34,276 nucleotides of DNA from Oscillospiraceae bacterium (GCA_009777275.1 WRME01000004.1:1-34276), one strand, 5' to 3'. Positions 9,019 through 18,329 are shown, counted from the stretch's first letter. The notes: a model not told the origin generated them from the letters alone. Numbers and translations are program-made.

Positions 9019-12000
9019 TTGATTTTAAAGTCACTGATTATGCAAGGCTTTAAATCGTTTCCCGATAAGATAAAACTCGATTTCAACGATGGTCTCACCG
9101 CAGTTGTCGGGCCCAACGGCTCAGGTAAGAGCAATGTTTCCGATGCCATAAAGTGGGTAATGGGGGAGCAGTCTACAAAGGCTCTCCGAGGCGACAAGAT
9201 GGAGGACGTTATTTTCGGAGGAACGGCCAACCGCAGACCGCAAGGGTTTGCGGAGGTTACTCTTGTTTTCGACAATACCGCACGAGCCTTTGCCGTCAAC
9301 GATGATGAGTGCGCCGTTACCCGAAAATATTACCGATCGGGTGAGAGTGAGTATTTGATCAACGGCGGAACCGTCCGTCTTAAAGACATAAACGAGATGT
9401 TTATGGACACAGGTCTTGGCAGGGATGGGTATGCCACGGTTGGACAGGGCAGGATAACCGAGATAGTATCGGCAAAATCCACGGCTCGCCGTGAGATATT
9501 TGAAGAGGCATCGGGAATCACAAAACATCGCTACCGCAAGGAGGCGGCACAGAAGCGGCTTGCCGATGCCGAGGAGGCGTTGGTGTGGCACCGTGCCGAC
9601 CTAACCGAACTTGAGGACCGAATCGGGCCATTGAAGAGCCAGAGCGAAAAGGCCATGAAGTATATCGAGATGGCGGCAAAAAAGAAGACGATAGAGGTTT
9701 CGCTGTGGCTGAAAACTCTTGATAAATACAAAATATCCTTGCGGGAGATGGACGACAAGCTGCTTATAGCGCAGGATGATTATGCCAAATGCCAGCATGA
9801 GATAGCCGCCATAGAAAAGACCATTGAAGATGTATATAAAAAAATGCAGTCGAAGGATATTGATATAGAACAGATCCGCAGGCAAAAGGAATCGGCCGAG
9901 GCGGGGCTTTCCGACAGCCTGACCGGTATAGCCGTGTATGAGACAAACATAGACAATCTTAACGCTAATATACAGCGTATTGACAAAGAAGAGGAGAACC
10001 ATCGGCTGTCGGCCCAATCTATTGCCGAAAAAATATCCGAGAATGAGCAGGCGATAGAATCAGCAGAGGCTGAAATAGACAGCCTATCGGTCAAGATCGG
10101 CAGACTTACCGAAGAACTGTTACGGCTGAATGCCGAATCAAAGGTTAGTGATGATAACCTGGCGGCGCTCAACTCTGAGCTGAATCAACTCACCCTTGCC
10201 CTGCAAAAATCAGAGATGACGGTCATATCGGGTGAGGAATCCTACAGAGAAACAGAAGAGGCTATAATCCGTCTTGAAGAGAGCACGGCAAAGAACCAAA
10301 GCACACTGGAGGAGAATGACAAAAATCTGCGGGAACTGACCAAGCTCATAACCGAGTTTGATGAAAAAGAGCAGGAACTGCTCAATCAAAAGAAGGGTTA
10401 CGAGCTAAAACTGAACAGCCGCAGGGAAAAGCAGAAGGAACTGTCGGCCGCTCAGGATAGGATCATACTCGCCATAAAAGAAAGAGAACAGAGGGTGCGG
10501 CTGCTACAGGGTCTTGAGCAGAGCATGGAGGGATTCCAGGGCAGCGTAAAGGCGGTTATGAAGAACAAGGCGGCGCTGAGGGGAGTTCTCGGAACGGTAG
10601 CCGAAATAGTACAGACAGACAGTCAGTATTCGGTTGCTATCGAGACGGCTCTGGGAGCGGCCTTTCAGCATATCGTAACCCAGGATGAACAGACGGCCAA
10701 AAACGCCATACGATTCCTAAAGGAAGAAAAGAGCGGACGGGCGACATTCATGCCGCTGACATCGGTTAAACCGAGAAGCCTGAATGTGCGGGGAGCCGAA
10801 GACTGCGTCGGATTTGTGGGAATAGCGGCAAACCTTGTGCGTTGCCGAGACGGATACGAGGTTATAGCCGATAATCTGCTGGGCAACATAGTTGTAGCCG
10901 AGGATCTCGATTCGGCCGTAGAGATAGCCAAGAGATATGAGTACAGATTTAGGATCGTTACTCTCGATGGGCAGTCGGTGAATGTCGGCGGAACCATGAC
11001 AGGAGGAAGCCAGAACAGAAACGTAGGTATACTCAGCAGAAAAAACGAGATAGAGCGATTCAAAAACGAGATAGAAGAGTTTAATTCTAAAAAAGAAGAA
11101 TCGGGCAGAAGATTGTCCGAGATAACGGCCGAGACCGAGAGGTTAGCGGCCGATCTGACCGCCTTTGACGCCGAGCTGAAGGTGATCTCTGAGGATAGAA
11201 TCAGATTCGGGGCCGAATGTAAAAACCTGCAAAACTCCATCGACAGTCTGAGCAGATATATAACAGAGGCTCAGCAAGAGAGGTCAAGGCTTGACGGTAA
11301 GCAATCGGCATCGCAGGAGATTACCCGGGAAGCAAGACAGCAGATAGCCAAGATGACTGAACAGTCGGCAAAAACAACGGCCGAGATAGAAAAGATAACA
11401 GGCGATCTCGGAGAAACGGGCAGGGAACGCACCCGGCTCAGCGAGGAAATATCATCGCAGGAAATCAGCCTGATAGAAAAGAAAAAGGATATACAGAACT
11501 ATAATAATATCATCGAGGCATTGCAAAACAGCCGCCGTGACACAGGAGAGGTAATATCAGGGCTTAGGGAGGACAGGGAGAAATCTCAGAGCGATATAAA
11601 AGAGCTGATGGATAAAATATCGTTATCAAAATCTGATATGGAACAGGTCAAGGAATCTATAGAAAACTTAGGCAGCCGCATAGAATCACTCCAGACCGAG
11701 CGATCGGTCTTGGAGATGAGTATAGGCGACATACGAAAGAACGAGCGTGGGTTCTCCGATACAAAGGAGGATATATCACGGGAACTCGTCCGTCTTGATG
11801 AGCAGAAGCTATCACTGCAAAAGGAGTATGACACCATAATATCAAAGCTATGGGAGGAATATCAGCTGACACGGTCGGAGGCGCAGACCACCGCCGAGGA
11901 GATCGGCGACATAGCTGCGGCGGCAAAGGAACTGGCCCGTCTAAAATCGGCCATAAAGGCTCTGGGTGATGTAAACGTAAACGCCATAGAGGAATATAAG

Positions 12001-12570
12001 GAACTGAGCGCGAGGTATATGTTTAAAAGGGCGCAGGTCGAAGACATAGAGCGGGCAAAAAAAGAGCTGACCTCCATGATAGACGAGTTTACACGGGAGA
12101 TGACGCTGTCGTTCAGAGAAAACTTTAACAAGATCAACGATTATTTCGGCAAAATCTTTAACCAGCTGTTCGGCGGGGGAAAGGCCTATCTCTATCTCAC
12201 CAACCCCGAAGACATTCTTGAAAGCGGCATAGACCTCTTTGTACAGCCGCCCGGCAAGATCATACATAACCTGTCGGCGCTGTCCGGGGGTGAGCAGGCG
12301 CTTGTGGCCATTTCGATTTATTTTGCCATACTGCGGGTTCGTCCGTCGCCATTCTGCCTGCTTGACGAGATCGATGCCGCCCTTGATGATGTCAATGTTA
12401 CCCGCTTTATAAATTATCTTCGTTCATTATGTCATAAAACTCAATTCATAGTTATTACACATAAGCATGGTACAATGGAATCAGCAGATATATTATACGG
12501 AGTTACAATGCAGGAAAAAGGCGTATCAAAGATACTAAAACTGCACATATCAGAAATTGCGGATATGTAG
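9019..12570 (+). CDS. smc: Chromosome segregation protein SMC
   Basis: Walker A GPNGSGKSNVSDAIKWVMGEQS, coiled coils and hinge, LSGGEQALVAISIYFAILRVRPSPFCLLDEIDAALDD; TTG start. Confidence 0.98.
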   Translation: MILKSLIMQGFKSFPDKIKLDFNDGLTAVVGPNGSGKSNVSDAIKWVMGEQSTKALRGDKMEDVIFGGTANRRPQGFAEVTLVFDNTARAFAVNDDECAVTRKYYRSGESEYLINGGTVRLKDINEMFMDTGLGRDGYATVGQGRITEIVSAKSTARREIFEEASGITKHRYRKEAAQKRLADAEEALVWHRADLTELEDRIGPLKSQSEKAMKYIEMAAKKKTIEVSLWLKTLDKYKISLREMDDKLLIAQDDYAKCQHEIAAIEKTIEDVYKKMQSKDIDIEQIRRQKESAEAGLSDSLTGIAVYETNIDNLNANIQRIDKEEENHRLSAQSIAEKISENEQAIESAEAEIDSLSVKIGRLTEELLRLNAESKVSDDNLAALNSELNQLTLALQKSEMTVISGEESYRETEEAIIRLEESTAKNQSTLEENDKNLRELTKLITEFDEKEQELLNQKKGYELKLNSRREKQKELSAAQDRIILAIKEREQRVRLLQGLEQSMEGFQGSVKAVMKNKAALRGVLGTVAEIVQTDSQYSVAIETALGAAFQHIVTQDEQTAKNAIRFLKEEKSGRATFMPLTSVKPRSLNVRGAEDCVGFVGIAANLVRCRDGYEVIADNLLGNIVVAEDLDSAVEIAKRYEYRFRIVTLDGQSVNVGGTMTGGSQNRNVGILSRKNEIERFKNEIEEFNSKKEESGRRLSEITAETERLAADLTAFDAELKVISEDRIRFGAECKNLQNSIDSLSRYITEAQQERSRLDGKQSASQEITREARQQIAKMTEQSAKTTAEIEKITGDLGETGRERTRLSEEISSQEISLIEKKKDIQNYNNIIEALQNSRRDTGEVISGLREDREKSQSDIKELMDKISLSKSDMEQVKESIENLGSRIESLQTERSVLEMSIGDIRKNERGFSDTKEDISRELVRLDEQKLSLQKEYDTIISKLWEEYQLTRSEAQTTAEEIGDIAAAAKELARLKSAIKALGDVNVNAIEEYKELSARYMFKRAQVEDIERAKKELTSMIDEFTREMTLSFRENFNKINDYFGKIFNQLFGGGKAYLYLTNPEDILESGIDLFVQPPGKIIHNLSALSGGEQALVAISIYFAILRVRPSPFCLLDEIDAALDDVNVTRFINYLRSLCHKTQFIVITHKHGTMESADILYGVTMQEKGVSKILKLHISEIADM

Positions 12571-12607
12571 CGGGAAAAACACCCGCCGCTGCGGCGGCAC
12601 CCCGACG

Positions 12608-12642
12608 ACAATGGACAGTTGACAATTTACAATGGACAATTA
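12608..12642. repeat. Solo five-unit degenerate heptad array
   Basis: ACAATGG/ACAGTTG/ACAATTT/ACAATGG/ACAATTA, preceded by CACCCGCCGCTGCGGCGGCACCCCGACG shared with the long repeat. Confidence 0.8.
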
Positions 12643-12657
12643 CGGAGGGTCAGATTG

Positions 12658-12972
12658 ATGAATGTTGAAATTTTAACCATTAAAGATAAGATAATCAACG
12701 CTGTTCCTGTTGAAAAGCTTTATTTGTTTGGCTCATATGCAAACGGAACCCCCAACGAAAACAGTGATTATGATTTCTATATGGTCATTCCTAACGATAG
12801 CATACGGCCGCTCGATGCAATAAACAAGGCTTATATGTCAATGCGCGGGTTAAAGCGAAGGCCTGTCGATATATTAGCAGGCACAGCCGATGTTTTTTCT
12901 CGCAGAGCAAAAGGGATTACATTAGAACGCAAAATCGCAAGAGAAGGAGTTGTGTTGTATGAGCGTAAGTAA
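12658..12972 (+). CDS. MNT-type nucleotidyltransferase domain protein
   Basis: KLYLFGSYANGTPNENSDYDFYMVI (GSxAxG...SDxD). ATG 12658 preceded by ACGGAGGG. Confidence 0.88.
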   Translation: MNVEILTIKDKIINAVPVEKLYLFGSYANGTPNENSDYDFYMVIPNDSIRPLDAINKAYMSMRGLKRRPVDILAGTADVFSRRAKGITLERKIAREGVVLYERK

Positions 12973-13066
12973 CGAAATGTCCGAATGGATCAAATTGTCC
13001 GAAGAAAAGCAAATTAAAACACGGAGGGTCATATGGGTATATTTAACAAAATTGCGAGCGGGTTGA
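12959..13066 (+). pseudogene. Truncated partner ORF of the MNT gene (putative HEPN N-terminus)
   Basis: ATG 12959 overlaps the MNT stop: MSVSNEMSEWIKLSEEKQIKTRR..., ends at TGA inside ftsY. Confidence 0.5.
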
Positions 13067-13938
13067 AAAAGACCAAAGAATCGATGGTCAAGCGAATTGA
13101 GACTATGCTTAATTCGTTTACAAAGATCGATGAGGAGCTTTTTGAACAGCTGGAAGAGCTGCTCATTCTTGCCGATGTGGGTGTTCCGACATCCGAGAAG
13201 ATCTGCAGTATGCTCAGAGACAGGGTCAAGGAAAAGGGAATCACAGACCCATCAGAGGTAAAGGGACTGCTCAAAGAAATAATCACAGAGCTTTTAGGAG
13301 AAGATAATAGTCTTAATACAAATTCGCCGCTGTCGGTCATTCTTGTGGTTGGTGTAAACGGAGTGGGAAAGACTACCACTATAGGCAAGCTGGCAAACAA
13401 TCTGCAGTCACAGGGCAAGCGGGTAATATTAGCGGCCGGTGATACCTACAGAGCGGCAGCTATAGAACAGCTTGAAATCTGGGCGCAAAGAGCGGATGCC
13501 GTGATTGTAAAACACGCTCAGGGTACCGATCCCGCCGCCGTTATATACGATGCTCTCACTGCGGCAAAATCACGCAAGGCCGATGTGCTTATCTGCGATA
13601 CGGCAGGAAGACTGCACAACAAGCAGAACCTGATGAGCGAGCTTGCAAAGATCTCCCGAGTTATAGAACGTGAGGGTGAGGGCTGCGACAAAGAGGTTTT
13701 ATTAGTTCTCGATGCCACTACGGGTCAAAACGGTATAAATCAAGCTCGTGAGTTTAAACAGACGTCAGGCATAACCGGAATAGTGCTGACAAAACTTGAC
13801 GGAACGGCAAAGGGCGGAGTGGTTATCTCGATAAGGGATCAGATCGGTCTTCCCGTAAAATATATCGGCGTCGGCGAAAAGCTCGATGACCTGCGTCCCT
13901 TCGACCCTGTAGAATTTGCAAACGCATTGTTTGATTGA
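13033..13938 (+). CDS. ftsY: Signal recognition particle receptor FtsY
   Basis: VGVNGVGKTTTIGKLA, AAGDTYRAAAIEQL, DTAGRLHNKQNLM, TKLDGTAKGG, YIGVGEKLDDLRPF. Confidence 0.97.
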   Translation: MGIFNKIASGLKKTKESMVKRIETMLNSFTKIDEELFEQLEELLILADVGVPTSEKICSMLRDRVKEKGITDPSEVKGLLKEIITELLGEDNSLNTNSPLSVILVVGVNGVGKTTTIGKLANNLQSQGKRVILAAGDTYRAAAIEQLEIWAQRADAVIVKHAQGTDPAAVIYDALTAAKSRKADVLICDTAGRLHNKQNLMSELAKISRVIEREGEGCDKEVLLVLDATTGQNGINQAREFKQTSGITGIVLTKLDGTAKGGVVISIRDQIGLPVKYIGVGEKLDDLRPFDPVEFANALFD

Positions 13939-13953
13939 AGGAGAGATTTACAC

Positions 13954-15384
13954 ATGAAAATTTTAAAAAACATATGGCGGGTTATCTGTTACCCTTTGAT
14001 GCACATGGGTGTGATGCAGCTGTTGGCGATCGGATTTATGGTCGTAACAATAATCGGGCTTGTCATTAACAATCCGGGGATGGAGTATGATGAAATAGTA
14101 GAGATTGCAGGGAAAACACTCGTTTCGCTCTCAAATGTGATTATGCTGTTTGCCGTGGTTGTGTCTTTTCTGATAATGTGGCTGATTCTGCGTAAGGAAT
14201 GGCGGCGTGAAGATACATGGAATATCAAGGGGTTTTCTGCGGGTCTGTGCCTGCTCTGTCTCGTTGTTGCGGTTCCGTTAAGTTTGAGCATAAGCGGGAT
14301 TATTCAGTTTCTCCCCTTTGATCGGTTTATTCCTTCCCATGAACAACTGATGGAACAACTGATGGGCAAGAACATATTTGTAGAAATATCGGTTGTGGGC
14401 CTGGCCGTTCCGATAGTTGAGGAACTCATATTCAGAGGGATTGTGCTAAAACGATTCTTGAGAATGTCTATGGCGGTACCGATGGCGATATTCCTGCAAG
14501 CGCTCATGTTCGGCATCTTCCACATGAATATTTTGCAAGGATTTTATACATTCCTGCTGGCGATAATATTAGGACTGGTCTATGTATGGTTCAAGACCGT
14601 TTGGGCTCCGATATTCCTGCATATAGGGTTTAATATGTTCAGCGTGCTGTTATCAAATCTGCCTGATTCCATTCAATCCGATCTTCCCGAACAAACAGTG
14701 CAATCGGATATTGTTTTCGCTGTAATAGTGATTTTGGCAACGGCAATATCGGCCATACTGCTATGGCTGTTATGGATGAATCGGGTCAAGCAGATTCAGA
14801 TTCTTGCCGCTACCAACAACAGGGATAAGATAGAAGAGTTTAAGCGTATATTCAAGCCGCTCGGCTATACCATCGTGACACCCGATGAGCTGGGAATAGA
14901 CATTACCGTAGAAGAAACGGGAGACACATTCGAGCAAAACGCCGCACTCAAGGCAATAGCTTTCCGAAATGTCTCTAACCTGCCTGTTATCGCAGACGAC
15001 AGCGGTCTTGCCATAGATTATATGAACGGTGCTCCTGGCGTACATTCGGCAAAATATTGCGGTGAAAACGCAGGATATGATGTCAAGATGAACGCCATAC
15101 TCGATAATCTGCGGGATCTTCCTATGGAAAAGAGGACGGCGAGATTCATCTGCTGTATCTACTGTATTCTCGGAGAGGGAAAGATTATAACCACAAGCGG
15201 GGTTTGTGAGGGGCATATAGGATACAGACCGCAGGGTCAAAACGGATTTGGATACGACCCGATATTTATAGCGGGCGGCGGATACCTCACAACGGCCGAA
15301 ATGTCATCCGAACAAAAGGATGCTATCAGTCACAGAGGAAAGGCGTTAAGAGAGCTTGAGTATATCCTCAAAACCGTGCAGTGA
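13954..15384 (+). CDS. In-frame fusion: CPBP (CAAX-like) membrane protease + RdgB/HAM1 XTP/dITP diphosphatase
   Basis: N-terminal TM region with VEELIFRG, FGIFHMN, FLHIGFNM; C-terminal ILAATNNRDKIEEF, ADDSGLAID, GAPGVHSAKY, NGFGYDPIF, SHRGKAL. No stop between. Confidence 0.9.
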   Translation: MKILKNIWRVICYPLMHMGVMQLLAIGFMVVTIIGLVINNPGMEYDEIVEIAGKTLVSLSNVIMLFAVVVSFLIMWLILRKEWRREDTWNIKGFSAGLCLLCLVVAVPLSLSISGIIQFLPFDRFIPSHEQLMEQLMGKNIFVEISVVGLAVPIVEELIFRGIVLKRFLRMSMAVPMAIFLQALMFGIFHMNILQGFYTFLLAIILGLVYVWFKTVWAPIFLHIGFNMFSVLLSNLPDSIQSDLPEQTVQSDIVFAVIVILATAISAILLWLLWMNRVKQIQILAATNNRDKIEEFKRIFKPLGYTIVTPDELGIDITVEETGDTFEQNAALKAIAFRNVSNLPVIADDSGLAIDYMNGAPGVHSAKYCGENAGYDVKMNAILDNLRDLPMEKRTARFICCIYCILGEGKIITTSGVCEGHIGYRPQGQNGFGYDPIFIAGGGYLTTAEMSSEQKDAISHRGKALRELEYILKTVQ

Positions 15385-15398
15385 ATGGGAGGAATCGT

Positions 15399-15998
15399 AT
15401 GAAAACCGCAATTTTCGGCGGGACATTTAACCCTCCTCATGCAGGACACAAAAGGCTTGCTTTAGCGGCGCGTTCCTATGCCGACAAGGTTCTTGTGATA
15501 CCTGCATTTATCCCTCCTCACAAGAAAGAATCGATCGTCTCACCCGAGCATCGGCTGAACATGACAAGGCTTGCTTTTGAGAATACAGATAAAATCGAGG
15601 TAAGCGACATTGAGATCAAAGCCGCAACGGTAAGCTATACTATAGATACACTGGAAAAACTCAAGGACACCCACGGCGAACTGTTCCTGCTTATAGGAGA
15701 CGACCTGATCTTCTCATTCCCCGATTGGCACAGGTATGAAGATATATTAAAACTCGCTAAGCTGCTGGTCTGGAGAAGAACCCGCAAAAAGATCCACAGC
15801 ACCCCCCTTTCGCAGGGATACGGAATCCCCGTCGCCGCTGTTTTTCCAAACTTTGAGCCTATAGAGATTTCATCCGAACAAATCAGGAAGAATATACAGA
15901 GCGGAACTAATCCCGAACAATATCTCGACAGCAAGGTATATGATTATATAAAGGAGAATGGGCTGTACGAACACAGTCACCGCACCCCGCTTTTTTGA
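15399..15998 (+). CDS. nadD: Nicotinate-nucleotide adenylyltransferase
   Basis: MKTAIFGGTFNPPHAGHKRLA, IPPHK, SEQIRKNIQSG; ATG 15399 after GGAGG. Confidence 0.95.
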   Translation: MKTAIFGGTFNPPHAGHKRLALAARSYADKVLVIPAFIPPHKKESIVSPEHRLNMTRLAFENTDKIEVSDIEIKAATVSYTIDTLEKLKDTHGELFLLIGDDLIFSFPDWHRYEDILKLAKLLVWRRTRKKIHSTPLSQGYGIPVAAVFPNFEPIEISSEQIRKNIQSGTNPEQYLDSKVYDYIKENGLYEHSHRTPLF

Positions 15999-16014
15999 TA
16001 GCAATCCGCAATAA

Positions 16015-16044
16015 CCACGGTATGCACGGGGGTGCATACCCTAC
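16015..16044. repeat. GTAGGG palindromic repeat (inverted orientation)
   Basis: CCACGGTATGCAC GGGG GTGCATACCCTAC; 9-bp perfect stem. Confidence 0.75.
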
Positions 16045-16057
16045 ACGCCCTCTCAGT

Positions 16058-16333
16058 CGCTGCGGTAACCACGGATGACCGAGGGCGGTCATCCCTACAG
16101 ACCACCCCGCCGCTGCGGCGGCACCCCGACGACAATTAACAGTTGACAATGAACAATTGACAATTATTGTAAATATAGATTTGCTGGCAAAAATAGAATT
16201 AGATTTCTATAATTTCAAGCCCCCGTAACTGTCCATTGTACATTGTTCATTGTCAATTGGCATCATTCCCCTCTGGGGAGGGGTGGCAAACACTCGCAAC
16301 AAAGTTGCGATAGTGTTTGACGGGGTGGTCTGC
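16058..16333. repeat. Long composite repeat, copy 2 (inverted relative to 18-292)
   Basis: Near-identical to the reverse complement of 18-292; heptad arrays at 16132-16166 and 16226-16260. Confidence 0.93.
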
Positions 16334-16340
16334 CCCGAAA

Positions 16341-16366
16341 TGCCCTCTCAGTCGGCGTTGCCGCCT
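16341..16366. repeat. Partial CCCTCTCAGTCGGCGTTGCCG repeat
   Basis: Matches the first half of the double-hairpin repeat at 27458-27502. Confidence 0.6.
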
Positions 16367-16396
16367 GTAGGGTACGAACCCCTGTGCGTACCGTCC
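16367..16396. repeat. GTAGGG palindromic repeat (stem with mismatch)
   Basis: GTAGGGTACGAAC CCCT GTGCGTACCGTCC. Confidence 0.7.
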
Positions 16397-16456
16397 TTAA
16401 CAAACATTTCGTGATTTTTGTGTATTTCGTGGTTAAAAAAGAACGAACAACCTCTA

Positions 16457-16485
16457 TTGCATTTTGTAAAAACTTGTAGTATAAT
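16457..16485 (+). promoter_or_regulatory. Probable promoter for the VapBC-like operon
   Basis: TTGCAT (16457-16462), 17-bp spacer, TATAAT (16480-16485). Confidence 0.6.
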
Positions 16486-16535
16486 AGCGATAGAGCAACG
16501 TAAAGAAATTAATATTTTATGTAGGAGAATGTATT

Positions 16536-16745
16536 ATGTCGGTAAAAGAGCAGTTAATAAATGATATAAAGTTTTTGCCTGAACATACCTTACAGATTAT
16601 CAGTGTTCTTGTAGAAGAATTTGTTATGCTCCACTCAAAAACAAAAGAATCGTTGCGGCCTGTTTTTGGTTCAGGTAAAGGGCAAATGTGGATTGCAGAC
16701 GATTTTGATGCACCGCTTGAGGAATTAAGGGAGTATATGGAATGA
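16536..16745 (+). CDS. Antitoxin of VapBC-like module (DUF2281/VapB-like)
   Basis: Small ORF, MSVKEQLINDIKFLPEHTLQIISVLVEEFV...FGSGKGQMWIADDFDAPLEELREYME, overlaps the downstream PIN ORF. Confidence 0.75.
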   Translation: MSVKEQLINDIKFLPEHTLQIISVLVEEFVMLHSKTKESLRPVFGSGKGQMWIADDFDAPLEELREYME

Positions 16746-17116
16746 AAAATCTGCTCGATACACATGCTGTACTATGGTTTTTGAACGGCGAAAAAATGCC
16801 GGAAAACATAAAAGAAATGATAACAGACGGAGAAAATTATATAAGCGTTGTTTCGCTTTGGGAAGTCGCTATCAAAATGAATATAGGCAAGTATACTTTT
16901 AACGGCGGTTTCTCGAAGTTTAGAGAATTAGTAAGAAATAACGGATTTAAATTATTACCGATTAAGGATGAATATATGGAGCAATTGTTCAGATTACCTC
17001 TTATTCATCGTGACCCATTTGACCGTCTGATTATTGCAACTGCGATTGATGAAAAACTGACGCTTATTACCGCAGACGAAAATATACAGAAATATGACGT
17101 AAAATGGGAATGGTGA
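16742..17116 (+). CDS. PIN-domain toxin (VapC-like)
   Basis: MKNLLDTHAVLWFLNGEK...VSLWEVAIKMNIGK...HRDPFDRLIIATAIDEKLTLITADENIQKYDV. Confidence 0.9.
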   Translation: MKNLLDTHAVLWFLNGEKMPENIKEMITDGENYISVVSLWEVAIKMNIGKYTFNGGFSKFRELVRNNGFKLLPIKDEYMEQLFRLPLIHRDPFDRLIIATAIDEKLTLITADENIQKYDVKWEW

Positions 17117-17155
17117 AGTAAAAACCGAAGACTCGAAATAGTGAAGGAGACTTGT

Positions 17156-18316
17156 ATGAAAGAAATATATTCTGATAGCCGAGGAAGACGCCCCGCATAT
17201 TCTGCTGCGTCAAACTCGAGAGATATATACTCTAATGTGAGGGTGAAACGCAGAAAACGCAGAAAGACCTTGAAAGAAAAGCTTGTATTATCCATGTCGA
17301 TATTGGTGATAGTCGCTTCTATTTTGTCGATAAGCGTTTTTGCCGCTATACATGGACAGTGGCTCGATAAAGAAAACCTACCGGCTCTTCCGGGGGGCTT
17401 TATAAACAAAAGCGATCGGAGCAAGGTAGAGTATATACTAATAGCGGGGATCGATTTTGAGGAGGGCAACAATGTACGCGGAGCAAACCAACTTACCGAT
17501 ACCCTGATGATGCTCTGCTTTGACCGAGAGAACAATACTATGAATTTCTTACAGTTTCCGCGCGACACCTTTGTGGGAAGTTCCACACAAGCATGGACGG
17601 GCAAGATAAACAGTATCTACACAAACGGTTCAAAGAACGGGAAGAAAGGCATAGAGGGATTGAACGAAGTTATCGCAGAAGCCTTTGACATACACGCAAC
17701 AAAATATGTCACCGTGAACATGGGCGGGTTTAAATCGATAATCAGCGCTCTTGGCGGAATAGAGGTTGATGTCCCGTCAAACTTCCCCACCATACGGCTG
17801 GACGGTGTTACGATAAGACCGGGAAAGCAAACCATGAACGGTCTTCAGGCAGAAAAGTTTGTCCGTGCGCGTAACGAATATTCCGATGCAGACTACGGCA
17901 GAATGAGAGCGCAACGGATATTTATGAGCGCATTGTTCGAGCGGTTCTTTTCGCTCAGCAAGACCGAAATCGCCCGTCTCGCCCCGTCTATGATAAGATA
18001 TGTCGCTACAGACCTCACGATCAGCGAGATACTAAGCCTATCTGATGATGCGAGAAAGGTTGACAAGGCTGATATACGGTTCTTTTCGTTAGAGGGCAGG
18101 TATTATTCCTATGTCCCGTCTGGGAACTATCCCAATCAGTCAACCCTTGAGGTCAACAAGACCTCTACAATGGAGCTGTTAAATACGCATTTTCGTCCCT
18201 ATTCAGAGAAGAAAGGTCTCGACAAACTAAAGATATGGGGCAACAATCTAAACAGATCAGACCTGAAAAACGAGGACACTGCGGTTGACGACCCATTTTC
18301 TGCAAATAAAAAATAA
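17156..18316 (+). CDS. LytR-CpsA-Psr family protein
   Basis: N-terminal TM helix; NQLTDTLMMLCFDRENNTMNFLQFPRDTFV, GGFKSIISALGGIEVDVP, ARNEYSDADYGRMRAQRIF. Confidence 0.93.
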   Translation: MKEIYSDSRGRRPAYSAASNSRDIYSNVRVKRRKRRKTLKEKLVLSMSILVIVASILSISVFAAIHGQWLDKENLPALPGGFINKSDRSKVEYILIAGIDFEEGNNVRGANQLTDTLMMLCFDRENNTMNFLQFPRDTFVGSSTQAWTGKINSIYTNGSKNGKKGIEGLNEVIAEAFDIHATKYVTVNMGGFKSIISALGGIEVDVPSNFPTIRLDGVTIRPGKQTMNGLQAEKFVRARNEYSDADYGRMRAQRIFMSALFERFFSLSKTEIARLAPSMIRYVATDLTISEILSLSDDARKVDKADIRFFSLEGRYYSYVPSGNYPNQSTLEVNKTSTMELLNTHFRPYSEKKGLDKLKIWGNNLNRSDLKNEDTAVDDPFSANKK

Positions 18317-18329
18317 AGGAGATGTAAGC

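Noticed and set aside
9121-12267. Many long antisense ORFs opposite smc and topA
   Set aside because: They lie entirely opposite a confidently identified coding sequence and show no recognisable domains; typical shadow ORFs.
12619-12657. N-terminal extension of the MNT ORF (MTIYNGQLRRVRL)
   Set aside because: Encoded by the heptad repeat array; the ATG at 12658 with ACGGAGGG upstream is the better start.
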